64,000 nucleotides of DNA from Methanomassiliicoccus sp. (GTDB taxonomy: Archaea; Thermoplasmatota; Thermoplasmata; Methanomassiliicoccales; Methanomassiliicoccaceae), in assembly GCA_016109435.1 (NCBI GenBank), contig JAEILR010000020.1, forward strand, positions 186,001 through 250,000. Reading direction: 5' to 3'. A program made the position numbers and the translations under genes. This document shows positions 25,873 to 36,555 of the stretch, piece after piece (within the stretch, counting starts at the first letter, position 1; each line of letters starts with the position of its first letter). The notes under the pieces are model-generated. The model was not told where the DNA came from. It was given only the letters and a program-made list of their open reading frames with translations, and did no database searches.

Positions 25873-27104
25873 CAAAGACCCTCAAGGAAACCCGAGGCCA
25901 GCATGGCCGCCCCGGCCGCGCCGATGTACTGGGAGTTCGGGGGGATAATGGGCTTGGAGCCGACCATCTCACCCACCGCGGCGACCAGTCCGCTGATCAG
26001 GGACGTCCCGCCGACCTGGATGACCGGCTGGCGGACGTCGATCTCCTGCAGCTGCTGCATGTACACCTGCTCCGCGACCGAGTGGCAGGCGGCCGCGGCC
26101 ACGTCCTCGATGGTGTTGCCCGCCGCCAGCGAGGTGACCAGGTCCTGTATGCCAAACACCGAGCAGTAGGAGTTCATGTTCACCTTGCGCCAGTCACCCT
26201 TGTCCGCCAGCCCCCCGAGCTCCTCGATGGGGACCCGGAGTCGCTTGGTGACCATCTCCAGGAACCTTCCCGACGCCCCGGCGCAAATGCCGCCCATGGT
26301 GAAGTTGTCGGGGATTCCATCACGCACGGTGATGGCCTTGTTGTCCATCCCTCCGATGTCGATGATGGTGGCCTCACCCTTCTGGCGGTCAGCGAGCCAG
26401 ACCGCTCCCTTGCTGTTGACGGTCAGCTCCTCCTGGATGAGCTTTGCTCCCAGCTTCTTGCCGATGAGGAAGCGACCGTACCCGGTGACGCCGATGCCAT
26501 CTAGCTCGCTCTGCTTCACGCCGGCCTCGGCCAGCGCCTTCTCCAGCACCTCCAGGCCGGTCTCCAGAACCGGCCCGGTGGGCGTCCAGTACTTGCCGAT
26601 GATCTTGTTGTCGCGGAGGATCATGGCCTTGGTGGTCGATGAGCCGGAGTCGATGCCGGCGGTCAGTCCGACCTGGCGCTCCCTGGCCAGCAGCTCCTTC
26701 TTCTCCACGATGGTGACCAGCGCCTCCATCCTGGTGAGGAGCTGAGCGGCCTTCAGGCGCTCGGTGAACGAGTACGTCACTACCGGCAGCTTGGTGTGGT
26801 CCTGTATGTACCTGCGGACCTCGTTCCTCACCAGCGCGCCCTCGGCGCACCGGAAGCAGGTGGCGATGAATACCGCATCGGCGTCATAGTGGCCGTCGGC
26901 GAGCGCCTTCGCCCGGGCGATCATTAGCCGCAGCTGGGGGGACGCTGGCTCGAAGCCGAACTCCTCCACCGAGCGATTGATGTCGTCGAAATGCACGTCC
27001 GGATAGACCATCCTGCCTCCGACGGTGTCGGCGGCATGGTCGATCTCCGATTGGACCCCGGAATACTCCGTCCCGCAGGACAGCTGGGCGATCTTGATGG
27101 TCAC
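25872..27104 (-). CDS. mmp15: Methanogenesis marker protein 15 (activase-type ATPase)
   Basis: This 410-residue protein of the BadF/BcrA/HgdC activase family has the ASKHA nucleotide motif [43 protein letters not shown] (with the cluster Cys) and [18 protein letters not shown]. Such ATPases drive low-potential electron transfer through a [4Fe-4S] cluster shared between two subunits. In this operon a role in powering MCR activation or cofactor F430 reduction is plausible. It starts at GTG overlapping the mmp5 stop (GTGA). Confidence 0.87.
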   Translation of the reverse strand: MTIKIAQLSCGTEYSGVQSEIDHAADTVGGRMVYPDVHFDDINRSVEEFGFEPASPQLRLMIARAKALADGHYDADAVFIATCFRCAEGALVRNEVRRYIQDHTKLPVVTYSFTERLKAAQLLTRMEALVTIVEKKELLARERQVGLTAGIDSGSSTTKAMILRDNKIIGKYWTPTGPVLETGLEVLEKALAEAGVKQSELDGIGVTGYGRFLIGKKLGAKLIQEELTVNSKGAVWLADRQKGEATIIDIGGMDNKAITVRDGIPDNFTMGGICAGASGRFLEMVTKRLRVPIEELGGLADKGDWRKVNMNSYCSVFGIQDLVTSLAAGNTIEDVAAAACHSVAEQVYMQQLQEIDVRQPVIQVGGTSLISGLVAAVGEMVGSKPIIPPNSQYIGAAGAAMLASGFLEGL

Positions 27105-27535
27105 TTCAATCCCTCCAGGAATGACTTTATCTTGGTCACCATGACCTTGGCCTCCTCATCGTCATGCGGGTAGTGGACCTCCAGAGTGGGGATCTTCTTC
27201 TTGCGGACCATGTACGTGAGCATGAGGTTGGTACGGTGGCAGCCGACGCAGCCGAAGGTGTAGGGCATGTCGTGCATGATGATGGCCGCCTCGGCCTCGT
27301 CGACCATGGGGCCCCAGATGGCCAGCCGGCCCCGGACTCCCGACGGCACCTCGATCCCGGCGTACTTCAATCCCTTCATGATGTCGTCCTGGGACAGGTT
27401 GAGCGGGGGGGACTCCACCTCCGGTTTGACCACGTGCTCCCGTAGCTCCCCCATGAGGGACAGGGGCTGATGGCCGAACCGTTCGACCAGATCATACAGG
27501 ATAAGGCTGTTGGGGGGGATCATGAACACCTTCAT
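27101..27535 (-). CDS. mmp5: Methanogenesis marker protein 5
   Basis: This 144-residue protein starts [21 protein letters not shown] and contains [11 protein letters not shown]-like [16 protein letters not shown] and [19 protein letters not shown]. The CxxC-H block could bind a metal or cluster. It is found only in MCR-bearing archaea and its biochemical role is unknown. The ATG at 27535 overlaps the mmp6 stop (ATGA), which rules out the longer open frame. Confidence 0.87.
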   Translation of the reverse strand: MKVFMIPPNSLILYDLVERFGHQPLSLMGELREHVVKPEVESPPLNLSQDDIMKGLKYAGIEVPSGVRGRLAIWGPMVDEAEAAIIMHDMPYTFGCVGCHRTNLMLTYMVRKKKIPTLEVHYPHDDEEAKVMVTKIKSFLEGLK

Positions 27536-27933
27536 TTCTTCACCTCTTCCACTATCTCCTCGAGCCTGGCCAACGGCAGCTGCTTCCGCTTGGGGCGGGG
27601 CTCGCAGACCTCCCCCCGATCGGCGGCGCACAGGCCCACGTCGATCATCGAAAGGTCCTTCCACTCCTTCTCCACCTGGTTGAAACCAGGACGGGAGCCA
27701 TGGTGAGCGCGGCACCTCCTTTCGTCCCCGATGGGGAACGCCCTGATCTTGGAGAAGATGCGGTTGGGGTCCATCTTGCGGACCTCGGCCAGCGCCTTGC
27801 GGACGGCGTCCTTGGGCCCCTCGATGTTAGCCCCGTAGCAGGTCTCCTTGACGGTGATGTTCAGCTTCAGGGTGTGGATGAACCGGGCGATCTGGTCCGG
27901 CGTCAGCTCCGAGCTGGGCGCGATGACTATCAT
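27532..27933 (-). CDS. mmp6: Methanogenesis marker protein 6
   Basis: This 133-residue protein has MIVIAPSSELTPDQIARFIHTLKLNITVKETCYG, AFPIGDERRCRAHHGSRPGFNQVE and CAADRGE. It is restricted to methanogens and relatives, and its function is unknown. It overlaps mmp3 upstream (ATGA) and mmp5 downstream (ATGA), inside a tightly coupled six-gene operon. Confidence 0.87.
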   Translation of the reverse strand: MIVIAPSSELTPDQIARFIHTLKLNITVKETCYGANIEGPKDAVRKALAEVRKMDPNRIFSKIRAFPIGDERRCRAHHGSRPGFNQVEKEWKDLSMIDVGLCAADRGEVCEPRPKRKQLPLARLEEIVEEVKK

Positions 27934-29666
27934 TCTTGTTTCGATCTCTTCGCTCGTGGCCTTCCCCCCTTCTTCTTGTCCGGGTCCTCGCTGGCCCTTT
28001 CCCTGGCGGTGTCACGGAACGGCCCACTGGGTGGGGCATGCTCGACGAACTCGGCCTGCCGGGCGATGGCCGCGATCTCGTCCAGGGTGATCTCCTGCTT
28101 CACCGCGGGCGCCGGGGCGGGGGTCGCGACCTCCTCATCCGGCATCCTCTCGCGGAGGTAGATGATCTCTCCGTCCTTCACTCCCTTCATCAGGGCGGCG
28201 ATGTCCGAAACGACCCTGCCGGCGGTGTTGGTGCCGTAGCGCTCCTCACCGGTGGGGCCGAACTCCGGGTTATCTTCCAGCCGCAGCCCGATGGTACCCC
28301 GGCCCGGCCGGGACATGTTGGTCACCGCCACCTGGCCCCTGACGGACATCTCCTCGAAGGCGTTCTCAGGCAGCAGCACCGAGGCCTCCTTGGCATTGCC
28401 TACGAAGGTTATCATGGGCATGTCGGGGAAGGTGAAGAAGACCTTCATGGTACCGATGGGCTTGTGGTCCAGGCCGGTCATCTTCCGGATATAGTGCGAG
28501 GTCTTGGGCGCGTTCTCGTCGTCCAGTTCCCAGACCGACACCTTGTCCGTCGGCACTCCGAAGGTCTCGATCTCCATGCCCTCGGTGATCTCCATGGTGA
28601 TCTCGGGCTCCTGCTCGGCGACCAGCGCCCCGTCCTCGACGACCCCGGTCCGCTTCTGCCTGAACCCCCTTGACCCCAGGAAGGCCTGGGCGTCCTTCTG
28701 GGTCATGCCGATGGACATGATCCTGGTCGGGGAAGTGATGATGGTGACGAGCGAGCCCTCAGGGGCCAGTCGGATCAGCTCCCGGCCGGCGGTGACCTTA
28801 CCCACCAGGTTATGGGCCGGCGACAGCTGCCGGCGCTTCTGGTAGAAGTACAACCGGCCGGTGAAGGCCCCCTCGTGGCGCACGGTGACATCGCCCTCCT
28901 CCCGCACCTCGGCATGCTCCGGAACCAGGGTCACGTCCATGCGTCTGGAGTTGGCGGAATAGGTGGCGGTACGATCGGTGATGGTGAGCCGTCCGCTGCC
29001 GGTGACCACCAGGAACTGTTCGCAGCTTATCGGCGAACGGCGGTCCAGGGTCACCCTGACGACGGTGTCGATGGACATGCCCTCCTCCAGCGGGAGTTCC
29101 ATGTCCGTGCTCGTAAAAGCGTCCCGGTCCGACAGTTCGAGGACCACCGGCCGGATGTCGGTGATCGTCTCACCCTCGGAGATCTCCTTCAGCAGGTGAC
29201 GGCCCCTGGTCACCCGTCCGAACCTGCCTCCCTTGGTGCCATACCCGGCGTCATGATCGATCTTGGCGATCATCATGTAGGTGGAGCGGTTGTCGAAGCC
29301 CCCCAGGGAGAAGAAGCAGTCGTACTTCGAGTAATGATGCCTTTCACGGTCCACGTCCAGGGTGGAGGGGAACGAGCCGATGGCCAGGACCTTGAGGCTC
29401 TGCCACCGCACGCTGCTCTTGAGCATCTGAGGGATCATCTCCCTCCACCGTACGGCGAACTCGGAACCATTGAGGCGGATGAACATGGACCCCTTGGAGG
29501 TGACCAGCTCGAATTCGCTCGTCTCCTTCTGGATGACACTGGCGGAGCGAGTGATGGACACCATGGCGTTCTTCTCGTACGGCTCGCCCTCCACCGCGTC
29601 GGCCAGGCGAGCGTTCGCCCTGACCTCCTTGTCCTTCCCGTTAACCTTCAGCAGCATCTGGTCCAT
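27930..29666 (-). CDS. mmp3: Methanogenesis marker protein 3 (UPF0288 family)
   Basis: This protein of about 578 residues starts MDQMLLKVNGKDKEVRANA, with a cyclophilin-like KFGRVTRGRHLLKEI region and a glycine-rich STYMMIAKIDHDAGYGTKGG stretch. Mmp3 belongs to the MCR activation complex. The C-terminal 60 or so residues are an unusual Pro/Ala-rich linker plus a Lys/Arg tail (DKKKGGRPRAKRSKQE), beyond the normal family length. The frame is open to 29738, but the probable TATA element at 29745-29756 rules out that start. Confidence 0.87.
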   Translation of the reverse strand: MDQMLLKVNGKDKEVRANARLADAVEGEPYEKNAMVSITRSASVIQKETSEFELVTSKGSMFIRLNGSEFAVRWREMIPQMLKSSVRWQSLKVLAIGSFPSTLDVDRERHHYSKYDCFFSLGGFDNRSTYMMIAKIDHDAGYGTKGGRFGRVTRGRHLLKEISEGETITDIRPVVLELSDRDAFTSTDMELPLEEGMSIDTVVRVTLDRRSPISCEQFLVVTGSGRLTITDRTATYSANSRRMDVTLVPEHAEVREEGDVTVRHEGAFTGRLYFYQKRRQLSPAHNLVGKVTAGRELIRLAPEGSLVTIITSPTRIMSIGMTQKDAQAFLGSRGFRQKRTGVVEDGALVAEQEPEITMEITEGMEIETFGVPTDKVSVWELDDENAPKTSHYIRKMTGLDHKPIGTMKVFFTFPDMPMITFVGNAKEASVLLPENAFEEMSVRGQVAVTNMSRPGRGTIGLRLEDNPEFGPTGEERYGTNTAGRVVSDIAALMKGVKDGEIIYLRERMPDEEVATPAPAPAVKQEITLDEIAAIARQAEFVEHAPPSGPFRDTARERASEDPDKKKGGRPRAKRSKQE

Positions 29667-29779
29667 TTGAGAAAGAGTAACGGGGTAGATATGGTTATCC
29701 CCGCCATGGTCCAGAAACTGGCAGGATGTAAGGTCCAACTGGAAAAGGATTAAAATAAGGTCAACTCAATGGACGAACG

Positions 29780-30355
29780 GTGAGGTTCTTGGACCGAGAG
29801 AGCATCCTGGCGACGGTTGAGGAAAAGGTCAGGGCCATACCTGGCGTGCTGGACATGAGGTACCTCGACCCCGACCTCAAGGAGGAGATCAATCATCTGG
29901 AGGTGCTGGCGGAGCGAAACGGCGCCTGCGGCGGACTTATGCCCTTCGTCAACCGGGGCGTCTGGGAGGTGCTGGCCAGGGAGATCACCCTCGTCATTGT
30001 AGGATCCACCCAGCTGCTGGTGGACAATAAGGGCCTGCTATACCTGATGGACCAGAAGGGGCAGGTCATCGGGGAATATGTCACCCCGGAGCAGAGGGAG
30101 AAGATCCTCGAGGAGAAGCCAGATACCAACTTCCTGTCCGAGGATTTCATCATGCACTCCGATGTGGACATCAGCGGGGAACCGTACTTCGTCATCGATG
30201 AGGTGAAGTTCGAATACCTCGACGGGGTCCGGGGCATAACCAGGATCACTTCGGGAAGCGTGTCCACCCTAGCCGACGATCTCATCCGAGAGGTGATGGG
30301 TTTCACCGGGCCGAAGAAGTGGACCCACCTCGTGGGCTTCGATCTGGAGAGATGA
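29780..30355 (+). CDS. Conserved-looking protein of unknown function beside mcrC
   Basis: This 191-residue protein starts at GTG (RFLDRESILATVEEKVRAIPG). It contains an ERNGACGGLMPFVNRGVWEVL block and a beta-rich segment GVRGITRITSGSVSTLADDLIREVMG. I do not recognise a family. It is divergent from mmp3 with only a short shared promoter, and converges on mcrC with two bases between the stops. This squeezed position among MCR activation genes suggests, but does not prove, a related role. Confidence 0.65.
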   Translation: MRFLDRESILATVEEKVRAIPGVLDMRYLDPDLKEEINHLEVLAERNGACGGLMPFVNRGVWEVLAREITLVIVGSTQLLVDNKGLLYLMDQKGQVIGEYVTPEQREKILEEKPDTNFLSEDFIMHSDVDISGEPYFVIDEVKFEYLDGVRGITRITSGSVSTLADDLIREVMGFTGPKKWTHLVGFDLER

Positions 30356-30357
30356 GC

Positions 30358-30960
30358 CTAGAGGTTCCTTCTGACCTTTGAAACGATCTCGTCCAGTTTG
30401 TGCTGTGGTGAGGTCGATCCCCTGACCACGCCGGTGACGATCTCCATGATCGTTCCCTTGGAGGCGATATCCTCCTCGCGGGGCATGACCAATCGGGTCT
30501 TGACCCCTATGCGGGCGAAGTCCTCGAAGTCCACCGGGGCCTGGCATACGATGACCGCCGGGAGGTCGACGTTCCTGAGGATCAGTCGGGCCTTATAGAT
30601 GATGTGGTTGCGCACGTTGCCCAGGTGGATGAGGGCGACCTTGAACTGCTGGATCCGGTCGATCTCGATCTGATCGAGGCCGAAGATGGACCCCGTACTC
30701 ACATCGGGGGCGTCGCTGGGGACACCCGAACCGGCGTTCACCACGATCACGCTGGTGTCGATGCCTTCCTCCCTGAGCGCGTAAGTGATCTCACAAACCG
30801 GCTTGGTGATGTGCCTCTTGCCGGGACCCATGGCCACCGCCACGACCTCCCTCCCGCTCTCCGAGATGGTCGCCCTCTGGGCCAGCCCTCCGCCTACACC
30901 CAGACCTCTGGACTCGCGGCACTCCACGAAGCTCAGGTGCCTGCCGATCCGGTCCTTCAC
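30358..30960 (-). CDS. mcrC: Methyl-coenzyme M reductase operon protein C (activation factor)
   Basis: This 200-residue protein has [60 protein letters not shown] and [28 protein letters not shown], all typical of McrC. It is the core of the ATP-driven MCR activation complex with component A2 and Mmp3/7/17. In many methanogens mcrC is inside the mcr operon; here it is 17 kb away, coupled to atwA by overlapping ends. It terminates with TAG. Confidence 0.93.
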   Translation of the reverse strand: MKDRIGRHLSFVECRESRGLGVGGGLAQRATISESGREVVAVAMGPGKRHITKPVCEITYALREEGIDTSVIVVNAGSGVPSDAPDVSTGSIFGLDQIEIDRIQQFKVALIHLGNVRNHIIYKARLILRNVDLPAVIVCQAPVDFEDFARIGVKTRLVMPREEDIASKGTIMEIVTGVVRGSTSPQHKLDEIVSKVRRNL

Positions 30961-32582
30961 TGCGCAGCACCACCGTTGAGCATCATCTCCGATTCCGACG
31001 GCGTGAGGTGGGCCACGATGCTCTCCGGCTCACCTACCGATACGATCTTGCCATCCTTCATCAGCACCGCGCGGTCGCAGCAGTTGATGACGAAGTCCAT
31101 GTCGTGGGATACGATGAGGAACGTTTCCCCCAGTTCCTTGCGGGCGGTGAGGACCGACCTGGCCACCGCCAGCTTGGTGATGGGGTCCATCGTCCCGGTC
31201 GGCTCATCGAGGATGACCAGGCGGGGCTCACGGATGAGTACCTGGGCCAGCGCAACCCTCTGCTTCTCCCCTACCGACAGATTATCTGGGTACGCGTATA
31301 GAATGCGCTCCACCTCCTGCGGGGTGAAACCCACTCCCAGCAGGACCTGGATGACCTTCATCTTGGCCAGTTCGGCCGGGAGGTTGACGCCGATGCACAC
31401 GGTAAGGTTCTGGAGAACGGTATCGAACGGATACAAAGAGAATTCCTGGTGCAGGAGGCCGATGTACTGGGTCGCCCTCCCCTTTCCCTCCGGCCCGGGC
31501 TCGGACATATCCACCCAGTCATCGCCTACTCGTACGTTGACCTTGCCCCCGGACGGCTCGCAGATGCCGGCGATCATGCGCGACAGCGTGGTCTTTCCCG
31601 CGCCGGACAGGCCGACCAGTCCGACGATCTCCTTCTCCCCCACCTCCAGGCTGACATCGTCCACCGCCTTGACCACCCCCCGGGTGTAGGAGTAATAGTA
31701 ACGCCGGGCGTTATCGATCCTGACCAGCGGCTGCCCGATGTCCACGCGGTCCTCGGTCCGCAGGTCGAACCCCACGGTGAACTCCGAGGTCACATCCTCC
31801 GGCCGGCCGATCTTCATCATCTCTCCGGCCTCCAGCCACATCGCCCGGTCGGCCATGGTCTTGATGGCCTTCGGCCAGTGGGATGTCACCACCATGGCCA
31901 TCCCCGACGACTTCACCGCATCGATGAGCACCTGGTGCACGATGTCCGCGGTCTGGGGGTCTAGAGTGCCGGTCGGCTCGTCCGCCAGGAACAGGATGGG
32001 GTCCCTCGCCAGCTGTCTGGCCAACACACACCTCTGCTTCTCTCCGCCGGAGAGGTCCCTGGCGATATGAGTGATGCGATGGTCCAGTTTGACCATCTTG
32101 AGAAGTTCCAGGGCGCGGTCGATCTTCTGCTTCTCCGACATCCTCTCCCCCAGAGCCTCGAAGATGTTCTCGATGACGGTCATGTCGCCGAACAGGGCGA
32201 AGGTCCTCTGCAGCATGATGGCGATGCGCCTGCGGACCTGGGCTTTAAGGGGATCTTCGTCATCGAGGGCCCAGAAGTCCACCTCCTTGATCTCCATCTC
32301 CGAGCCGCACTGGCCGCACAGGCGGCCTTCGAACGGAAGCTCGGTCCACCCGCAGGCGTTGCAGGAATTGAAACGATAGATAACGCTGCCGGCATCGGGG
32401 CGGTAATCGGGGGAGCCCCTCAACATGTTGATGAGAACGGACTTGCCGGCCCCGCTCCGCCCGATGAGCCCGAGGATCTCTCCAGAACCGATGGTCGCGC
32501 TGACATCTCTGAGGACGTAGGTACCACCGAACTTCTTGCTTACATTCTTGATGAGTACGAAATCCCCGGAAGCCTGCGCCAT
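30957..32582 (-). CDS. atwA: MCR activation ATPase, component A2 (double ABC protein)
   Basis: This 541-residue soluble protein has two ABC nucleotide domains: Walker A GRSGAGKS and GLSGAGKTT, signatures LSGGEKQR and LSVGEKQR, and Walker B FLADEPTG and VILDEPTG. A zinc-ribbon insert in the first domain (CNACGW...CGQCG) is typical of AtwA. It supplies ATP-driven force for reduction of Ni-F430 in MCR. I prefer the ATG at 32582 because the TATA box (AATTTATAGT, minus strand, about 32606-32615) sits just before it; the frame is open to 32786. It overlaps mcrC. Confidence 0.92.
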   Translation of the reverse strand: MAQASGDFVLIKNVSKKFGGTYVLRDVSATIGSGEILGLIGRSGAGKSVLINMLRGSPDYRPDAGSVIYRFNSCNACGWTELPFEGRLCGQCGSEMEIKEVDFWALDDEDPLKAQVRRRIAIMLQRTFALFGDMTVIENIFEALGERMSEKQKIDRALELLKMVKLDHRITHIARDLSGGEKQRCVLARQLARDPILFLADEPTGTLDPQTADIVHQVLIDAVKSSGMAMVVTSHWPKAIKTMADRAMWLEAGEMMKIGRPEDVTSEFTVGFDLRTEDRVDIGQPLVRIDNARRYYYSYTRGVVKAVDDVSLEVGEKEIVGLVGLSGAGKTTLSRMIAGICEPSGGKVNVRVGDDWVDMSEPGPEGKGRATQYIGLLHQEFSLYPFDTVLQNLTVCIGVNLPAELAKMKVIQVLLGVGFTPQEVERILYAYPDNLSVGEKQRVALAQVLIREPRLVILDEPTGTMDPITKLAVARSVLTARKELGETFLIVSHDMDFVINCCDRAVLMKDGKIVSVGEPESIVAHLTPSESEMMLNGGAAQ

Positions 32583-32686
32583 AATGAACCGACAACCTCT
32601 CTTAACACTATAAATTCTTTCCCGGACTAGCCCTTCGGTGGAACCAATTGGAACATACCGGCGGCCCCCATCTCCACATTGAGCGC

Positions 32687-34069
32687 CTACGGAAGGTCCA
32701 ACCCATATCCCCTGAGGGTATCGCATGCGGCGTCGTATACCTTCAGGTACTCCTTGGTCGGGACCACCTTCCGGACATTGTAGCATTCCTGGAATGTCCG
32801 GCCCTGGGGGGCGGTGAGATAGTGACGCTCGTAGCTTCGGACGATCTTGCGTACGAGCGCGTTGACGTCATCGACGTTCATTCCAGCGGCGGTCGATGCC
32901 ACCTCGCCAAGCATGCGAGCCTCCATCCCGGTGGTACAATCCTCGGACACCCCTTTGGCTGATGCGCATCCGGAGACCAATTCTCTGCCGCTGCCAGTAT
33001 CCAGCAAGGCCTGGGCGGCGACCTCGTAGAGGCACATCTCGGTGCACGGGCCCGCGATGGTGTAGAACTGGTTCGCCACCAGGAGATCGGTGTTTTGGTC
33101 GATGGCCGCGGCCACGTGGCCAGCCACCTTGAGCGTTTCCCGAGAGGTGGTCATTCCCCACCGGATATGGATCGGTCCGTCCAGGTGATAGCTGGCGTTC
33201 AGCAATGTGAACGAGGTCAGGGTAGTGGCGACATCACAGATAGCGGTCTCCTCGATGCCGCCTATGTAGCCCCCTAGGATCGGCATCTGCTCGACCATGA
33301 TGACGTTACCATTCTGACGCCAGCCGGCGATCATGCCTAGGCCCATATTATCTATCTTAAGTTCGTTGAGCTGGGATACTTCGTGACTGTCGGTAGGTTT
33401 CATGCCCCCTTTGCCATCACTGGCGAGACGCCCCGCTGCGGACAGCGGTGTCTCCGGGCCCTATATGCCCATGAATGGTCGCCCGGCCATCGCACATGCT
33501 TCACGGACCGCCCTGATCTCCGCCATGGTCGCCTTGATCTCGAACGGGGTGTTCGTGCTTGATGGAACACCGCCCACGGTGGCCATGACCCCGTTCACTA
33601 TGGTATCCACCACTGGCTCCTGAGCATAGCTCTGGATCATGGGGACGAAGATGTCCTCGGACACCGTCGCTCCTGTCGGACCTCCCTGGATTATCGGTTT
33701 CTTGGGAGAGTTGCCCTTCCTAGGCTCCATGATCACCATGTCCTGGTGCTCGCCCAGCTGCAACCTCTTTGGAGCCGCCCTTATCCCGGCCCGAACCTCT
33801 TCTTCAGTGACCTTTATCGCCCGTTCGGTATCGACATTGTATATCCCGATCGACACCAAGAGCTCCATGCCTGCCTGGAACAACCGTTTCTTGAGATCGG
33901 GGTCGGTGGGGATGAACTCATCGGTGAATTCCAGTTCGTACTTCTCCTTGAGATTCAAGGCTGCATCTGGTACGATCTTGTTATCCCAGACGTTCTCTGT
34001 GATCCTTGGTCCCCGCTCCGATCGTAGATATGTATCATAGACCGTCAGGGCCTTTTCTATTGTCGCCAA
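32687..34069 (-). CDS. mtmB: Monomethylamine methyltransferase MtmB with in-frame amber (pyrrolysine), copy 1
   Basis: This enzyme moves the methyl of monomethylamine to the corrinoid of MtmC. The frame is interrupted only by TAG at 33463-33461 and continues as GPETPLSAAG, the diagnostic MtmB context, giving 460 residues with Pyl at codon 203. The second half has the NELKI, CTEMCLYEVAAQA and CASAKGVSEDCTTGMEAR blocks. TTG at 34069 is the best start: GGAGG lies six bases before it and MATIEKALTVYD then aligns with copy 2, whereas ATG 34075 has no space for a ribosome site. The true stop is also TAG. Confidence 0.95.
33425..33454 (-). promoter_or_regulatory. PYLIS-like hairpin after the amber codon of mtmB copy 1
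   Basis: Six bases after the in-frame TAG the RNA can fold GAGAC-(A)-CCGCTG-TCCG-CAGCGG-(GGC)-GTCTC. The inner stem is perfect with a tetraloop. The same 44 bases are identical in copy 2, including silent positions, which supports a role of the RNA in amber read-through. Confidence 0.65.
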
Positions 34070-34085
34070 TCCCATCCTCCATGAC

Positions 34086-34730
34086 TTATCGGATCAATAG
34101 AAGGCTGTTCACCTTCTTGACGACCTCGGCACCACAAGCGCAATAAGCGTCTCCTCCGATATCCTTGACCCACCTGTCGGTGCAGCAGGCACCGCCAAAT
34201 ATTGTCTTTATGTTGAAAAGCTTTTCTTCGTTAAGACGCTCGATGATACGCTTCTGGCCCACCAGCGTGGTGGTCATCAATGCGGACGCACCGATGATAT
34301 CGGCCCCTCTTTCCCTGGCTGCGGCCATGAACTCCTCGGGGGGAACATCCTTCCCTAGATCGTAGACGATATACCCAGCGCCCCTCAGGAATGCGGTGAC
34401 CACGTGTTTCCCTATTTCGTGGATATCACCCTGCACCGTCCCGATGATGACCACTCCCTTTGACGGCATCAGCTTTCCGGCCATGACCGGCTCGAACTCC
34501 ATGATGGCATCTTCCATGGCTTGAGACGCTGCCAGAACCTGTGGCAAGTATATCCTCCCCTCATTGAACGCCTCGCTGATACCTATCATGCCCTGGCCAA
34601 GGCACTCTATGGCCTCGGTAGGATCGATGCCCATTGCCACGGCCTCCTTCGCGGTTTCGATCGCGAGCCCGATGTTCCAGGTGCCGACGGCTTTCTTCAA
34701 CAAGGCCAGCACATCGTCCTTATCCTTCAA
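34086..34730 (-). CDS. mtmC: Monomethylamine corrinoid protein MtmC, copy 1
   Basis: This 214-residue corrinoid protein has an N-terminal helical cap (LLKKAVGTWNIGLAIETAKEAVAMGIDP) and a B12 domain with the cobalt-ligand motif GDIHEIGKHVV, then SALMTTT and GGACCTDRW. It accepts the methyl from MtmB and passes it to the CoM methyltransferase. The start is TTG at 34730 with GGAGGG six bases before it. It lies 16 bases upstream of the mtmB copy 1 start. Its CACCTD segment and Cys-rich tail (AYCACGAEV) differ from copy 2. Confidence 0.93.
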   Translation of the reverse strand: MKDKDDVLALLKKAVGTWNIGLAIETAKEAVAMGIDPTEAIECLGQGMIGISEAFNEGRIYLPQVLAASQAMEDAIMEFEPVMAGKLMPSKGVVIIGTVQGDIHEIGKHVVTAFLRGAGYIVYDLGKDVPPEEFMAAARERGADIIGASALMTTTLVGQKRIIERLNEEKLFNIKTIFGGACCTDRWVKDIGGDAYCACGAEVVKKVNSLLLIR

Positions 34731-34926
34731 TCAATTCCCTCCATGATCTGAACGTACGGACCTCCCCTGACCGATAAAATTGGACGGAGGGGGCACCATG
34801 ATATGGTCGTGAGGGATTATAGTCTTAGCTATCGTTTAGCGGAGACCGATATAATGGGAATCCAGATAGTTCACACTACTGCTTCCGACCGGCTTTGCCG
34901 ATGCGGATTTGTAAGTCGGATCGTTC

Positions 34927-36555
34927 TTATTTCGCGACCCTCAAAAGCTTGATCTTCATCACGTGCTCGGGGCAGACCAGTTCGCATCGCTTGCATGCTG
35001 TTCCCAGGCAGAGGTCGGAACGGACCCACGCCAACGGAGTTGTCTCGTCCACAACAGCGAGGGCATCCTCAGGGCAGGCATTAACACATTTTCCGCACTG
35101 GATGCAGCCGTCGAGCTCCCCGATGAGCATGGCACCAGGTTCATCGAGGAAGGTTACTCCCATCTCCCCCAGGTCCGGTATGTCCCTGCTCACCCTGCGT
35201 TCTACCGTCGCCTTGACCGGCTCGAGCCGCAGGTGAGGAAGGGAATAGATGTCCAGCATCTCATTGTAGGAGGACATCGGCATACCATATGACCATAGGG
35301 ACAGCTCGATGGAATAGAGATTCTTGAACGTCTCGGAGGTCGCGAACATGCAGTGGGTCGCCCTGAGCTTGCGGGCGAAATCCCTCAGATCGTCCAGTTC
35401 GATCTTTCCGATAGCGAGGTCACGGGCCAGGGCCAATGAGGTGTTGCCATACTGAACGATGCGACTGGAACCGGGGGATACCATCCCTATCCTCTGAGCC
35501 TTCAGCGCGTCCACGTATAGACCGGACGCACCGGACATGAAGGAAGTAGGAACGTCGTCGACCCATAGACCTACCTCCCTCATAAGGGTCAGATAGCCGG
35601 CACGAAGTGCTCCGATGGCCTTGCCAGCCTCGGCGACATCACGCTCGGCTATATGGATGCCGTCCTGCAAGTGAAGCAGGCCATCAGGTGTGCCGATCTT
35701 CGGCAATTTGATGAGGTTGGAGCTGATCCCGCACTCGACCGCGGCAACGACCCCGGTGCCGGTGATCCCCTTGGCCAGTCCGTGCATTGCCCCCTTGTTC
35801 CTTATGGCCCCGGTCACAGGATCAACGCTATCTCCCAATCTGGCCTCGTACCCGCGGTCAAGGACCCAGCACTCCCATGCGTCCCCTTTGATGTTGACGT
35901 CGGAGATGGTCCCCGGCGCTGCCAGCATCCCCATTTCGATCTGCTGACCTTCCAGAGCAGGACCGGCAGCGGCCGACCCGGAGTATATCTCCCCATCCTT
36001 CACTAGGGCCATCTCTGCGTTGGTGCCGTAATCTATCACCAAGCATGGTTCCTCCTCCTCCAAAGAGCCGGTCATGAGCAGCATGGCCAGTGCATCGGCC
36101 CCGATCTCATGGCCAACCGCCGGAGGGATGACCACTGAAGCACGAGGAAGCGAGCGCAGTCCAAGGTCTACCGCGGGGACGACATCCCCGTCCCGCTTGG
36201 GCGGAACGACCTTGAGGGTTTCCAGCATCTTCTTCCCGGCGTAGGCCAGGTCCCTTATCTCGATCTTCTGGAACAGAGAGAGTTGGAAGGGGTTCCCACA
36301 CACTGCCATGGTCGTGACGTTCTCCATGTCCACCCGCAGCAGGGGCAATAACCGTTCGACGGTGTCCACTATCAGCCGGTTGGCCTCGTTCTCGCCGGCA
36401 TCGATAGCGAAATTGATGTGGTCGATGACGTTCGATCCCGGGATGGGGTGACGGGTGGTTATCGCCGTGGACAATGTCTTCTCGGTCTCCAGGTCGATCG
36501 CCTGGGCCCGGAAGCCGCTCGTGCCGAGGTCCAAGGCTATCCCCAGGCTGCCCAT
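34927..36555 (-). CDS. ramA: RamA-like corrinoid protein reductive activase, copy 1
   Basis: This 542-residue ATP-dependent iron-sulfur protein re-reduces Co(II) corrinoid to active Co(I) in methylamine methyltransfer. The N-terminus has an ASKHA fold (GIALDLGTSGFRAQAIDLE, VIDYGTNAEMALV, GSAAAGPALEG) and the C-terminus two [4Fe-4S] motifs (CIQCGKCVNACP and CLGTACKRCELVCP). The ATG at 36555 overlaps the pylD stop by one base, so it belongs to the pyl operon; a longer open frame to 36627 is rejected for that reason. Confidence 0.9.
   Translation of the reverse strand: MGSLGIALDLGTSGFRAQAIDLETEKTLSTAITTRHPIPGSNVIDHINFAIDAGENEANRLIVDTVERLLPLLRVDMENVTTMAVCGNPFQLSLFQKIEIRDLAYAGKKMLETLKVVPPKRDGDVVPAVDLGLRSLPRASVVIPPAVGHEIGADALAMLLMTGSLEEEEPCLVIDYGTNAEMALVKDGEIYSGSAAAGPALEGQQIEMGMLAAPGTISDVNIKGDAWECWVLDRGYEARLGDSVDPVTGAIRNKGAMHGLAKGITGTGVVAAVECGISSNLIKLPKIGTPDGLLHLQDGIHIAERDVAEAGKAIGALRAGYLTLMREVGLWVDDVPTSFMSGASGLYVDALKAQRIGMVSPGSSRIVQYGNTSLALARDLAIGKIELDDLRDFARKLRATHCMFATSETFKNLYSIELSLWSYGMPMSSYNEMLDIYSLPHLRLEPVKATVERRVSRDIPDLGEMGVTFLDEPGAMLIGELDGCIQCGKCVNACPEDALAVVDETTPLAWVRSDLCLGTACKRCELVCPEHVMKIKLLRVAK

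Noticed and set aside
32687-34069. mtmB as a split or frameshifted pseudogene (two separate frames 34075-33461 and 33403-32687)
   Set aside because: The two parts are in the same frame, separated only by TAG in the exact MtmB pyrrolysine context, and a full pyl operon is adjacent. The same holds for 41650-43029.
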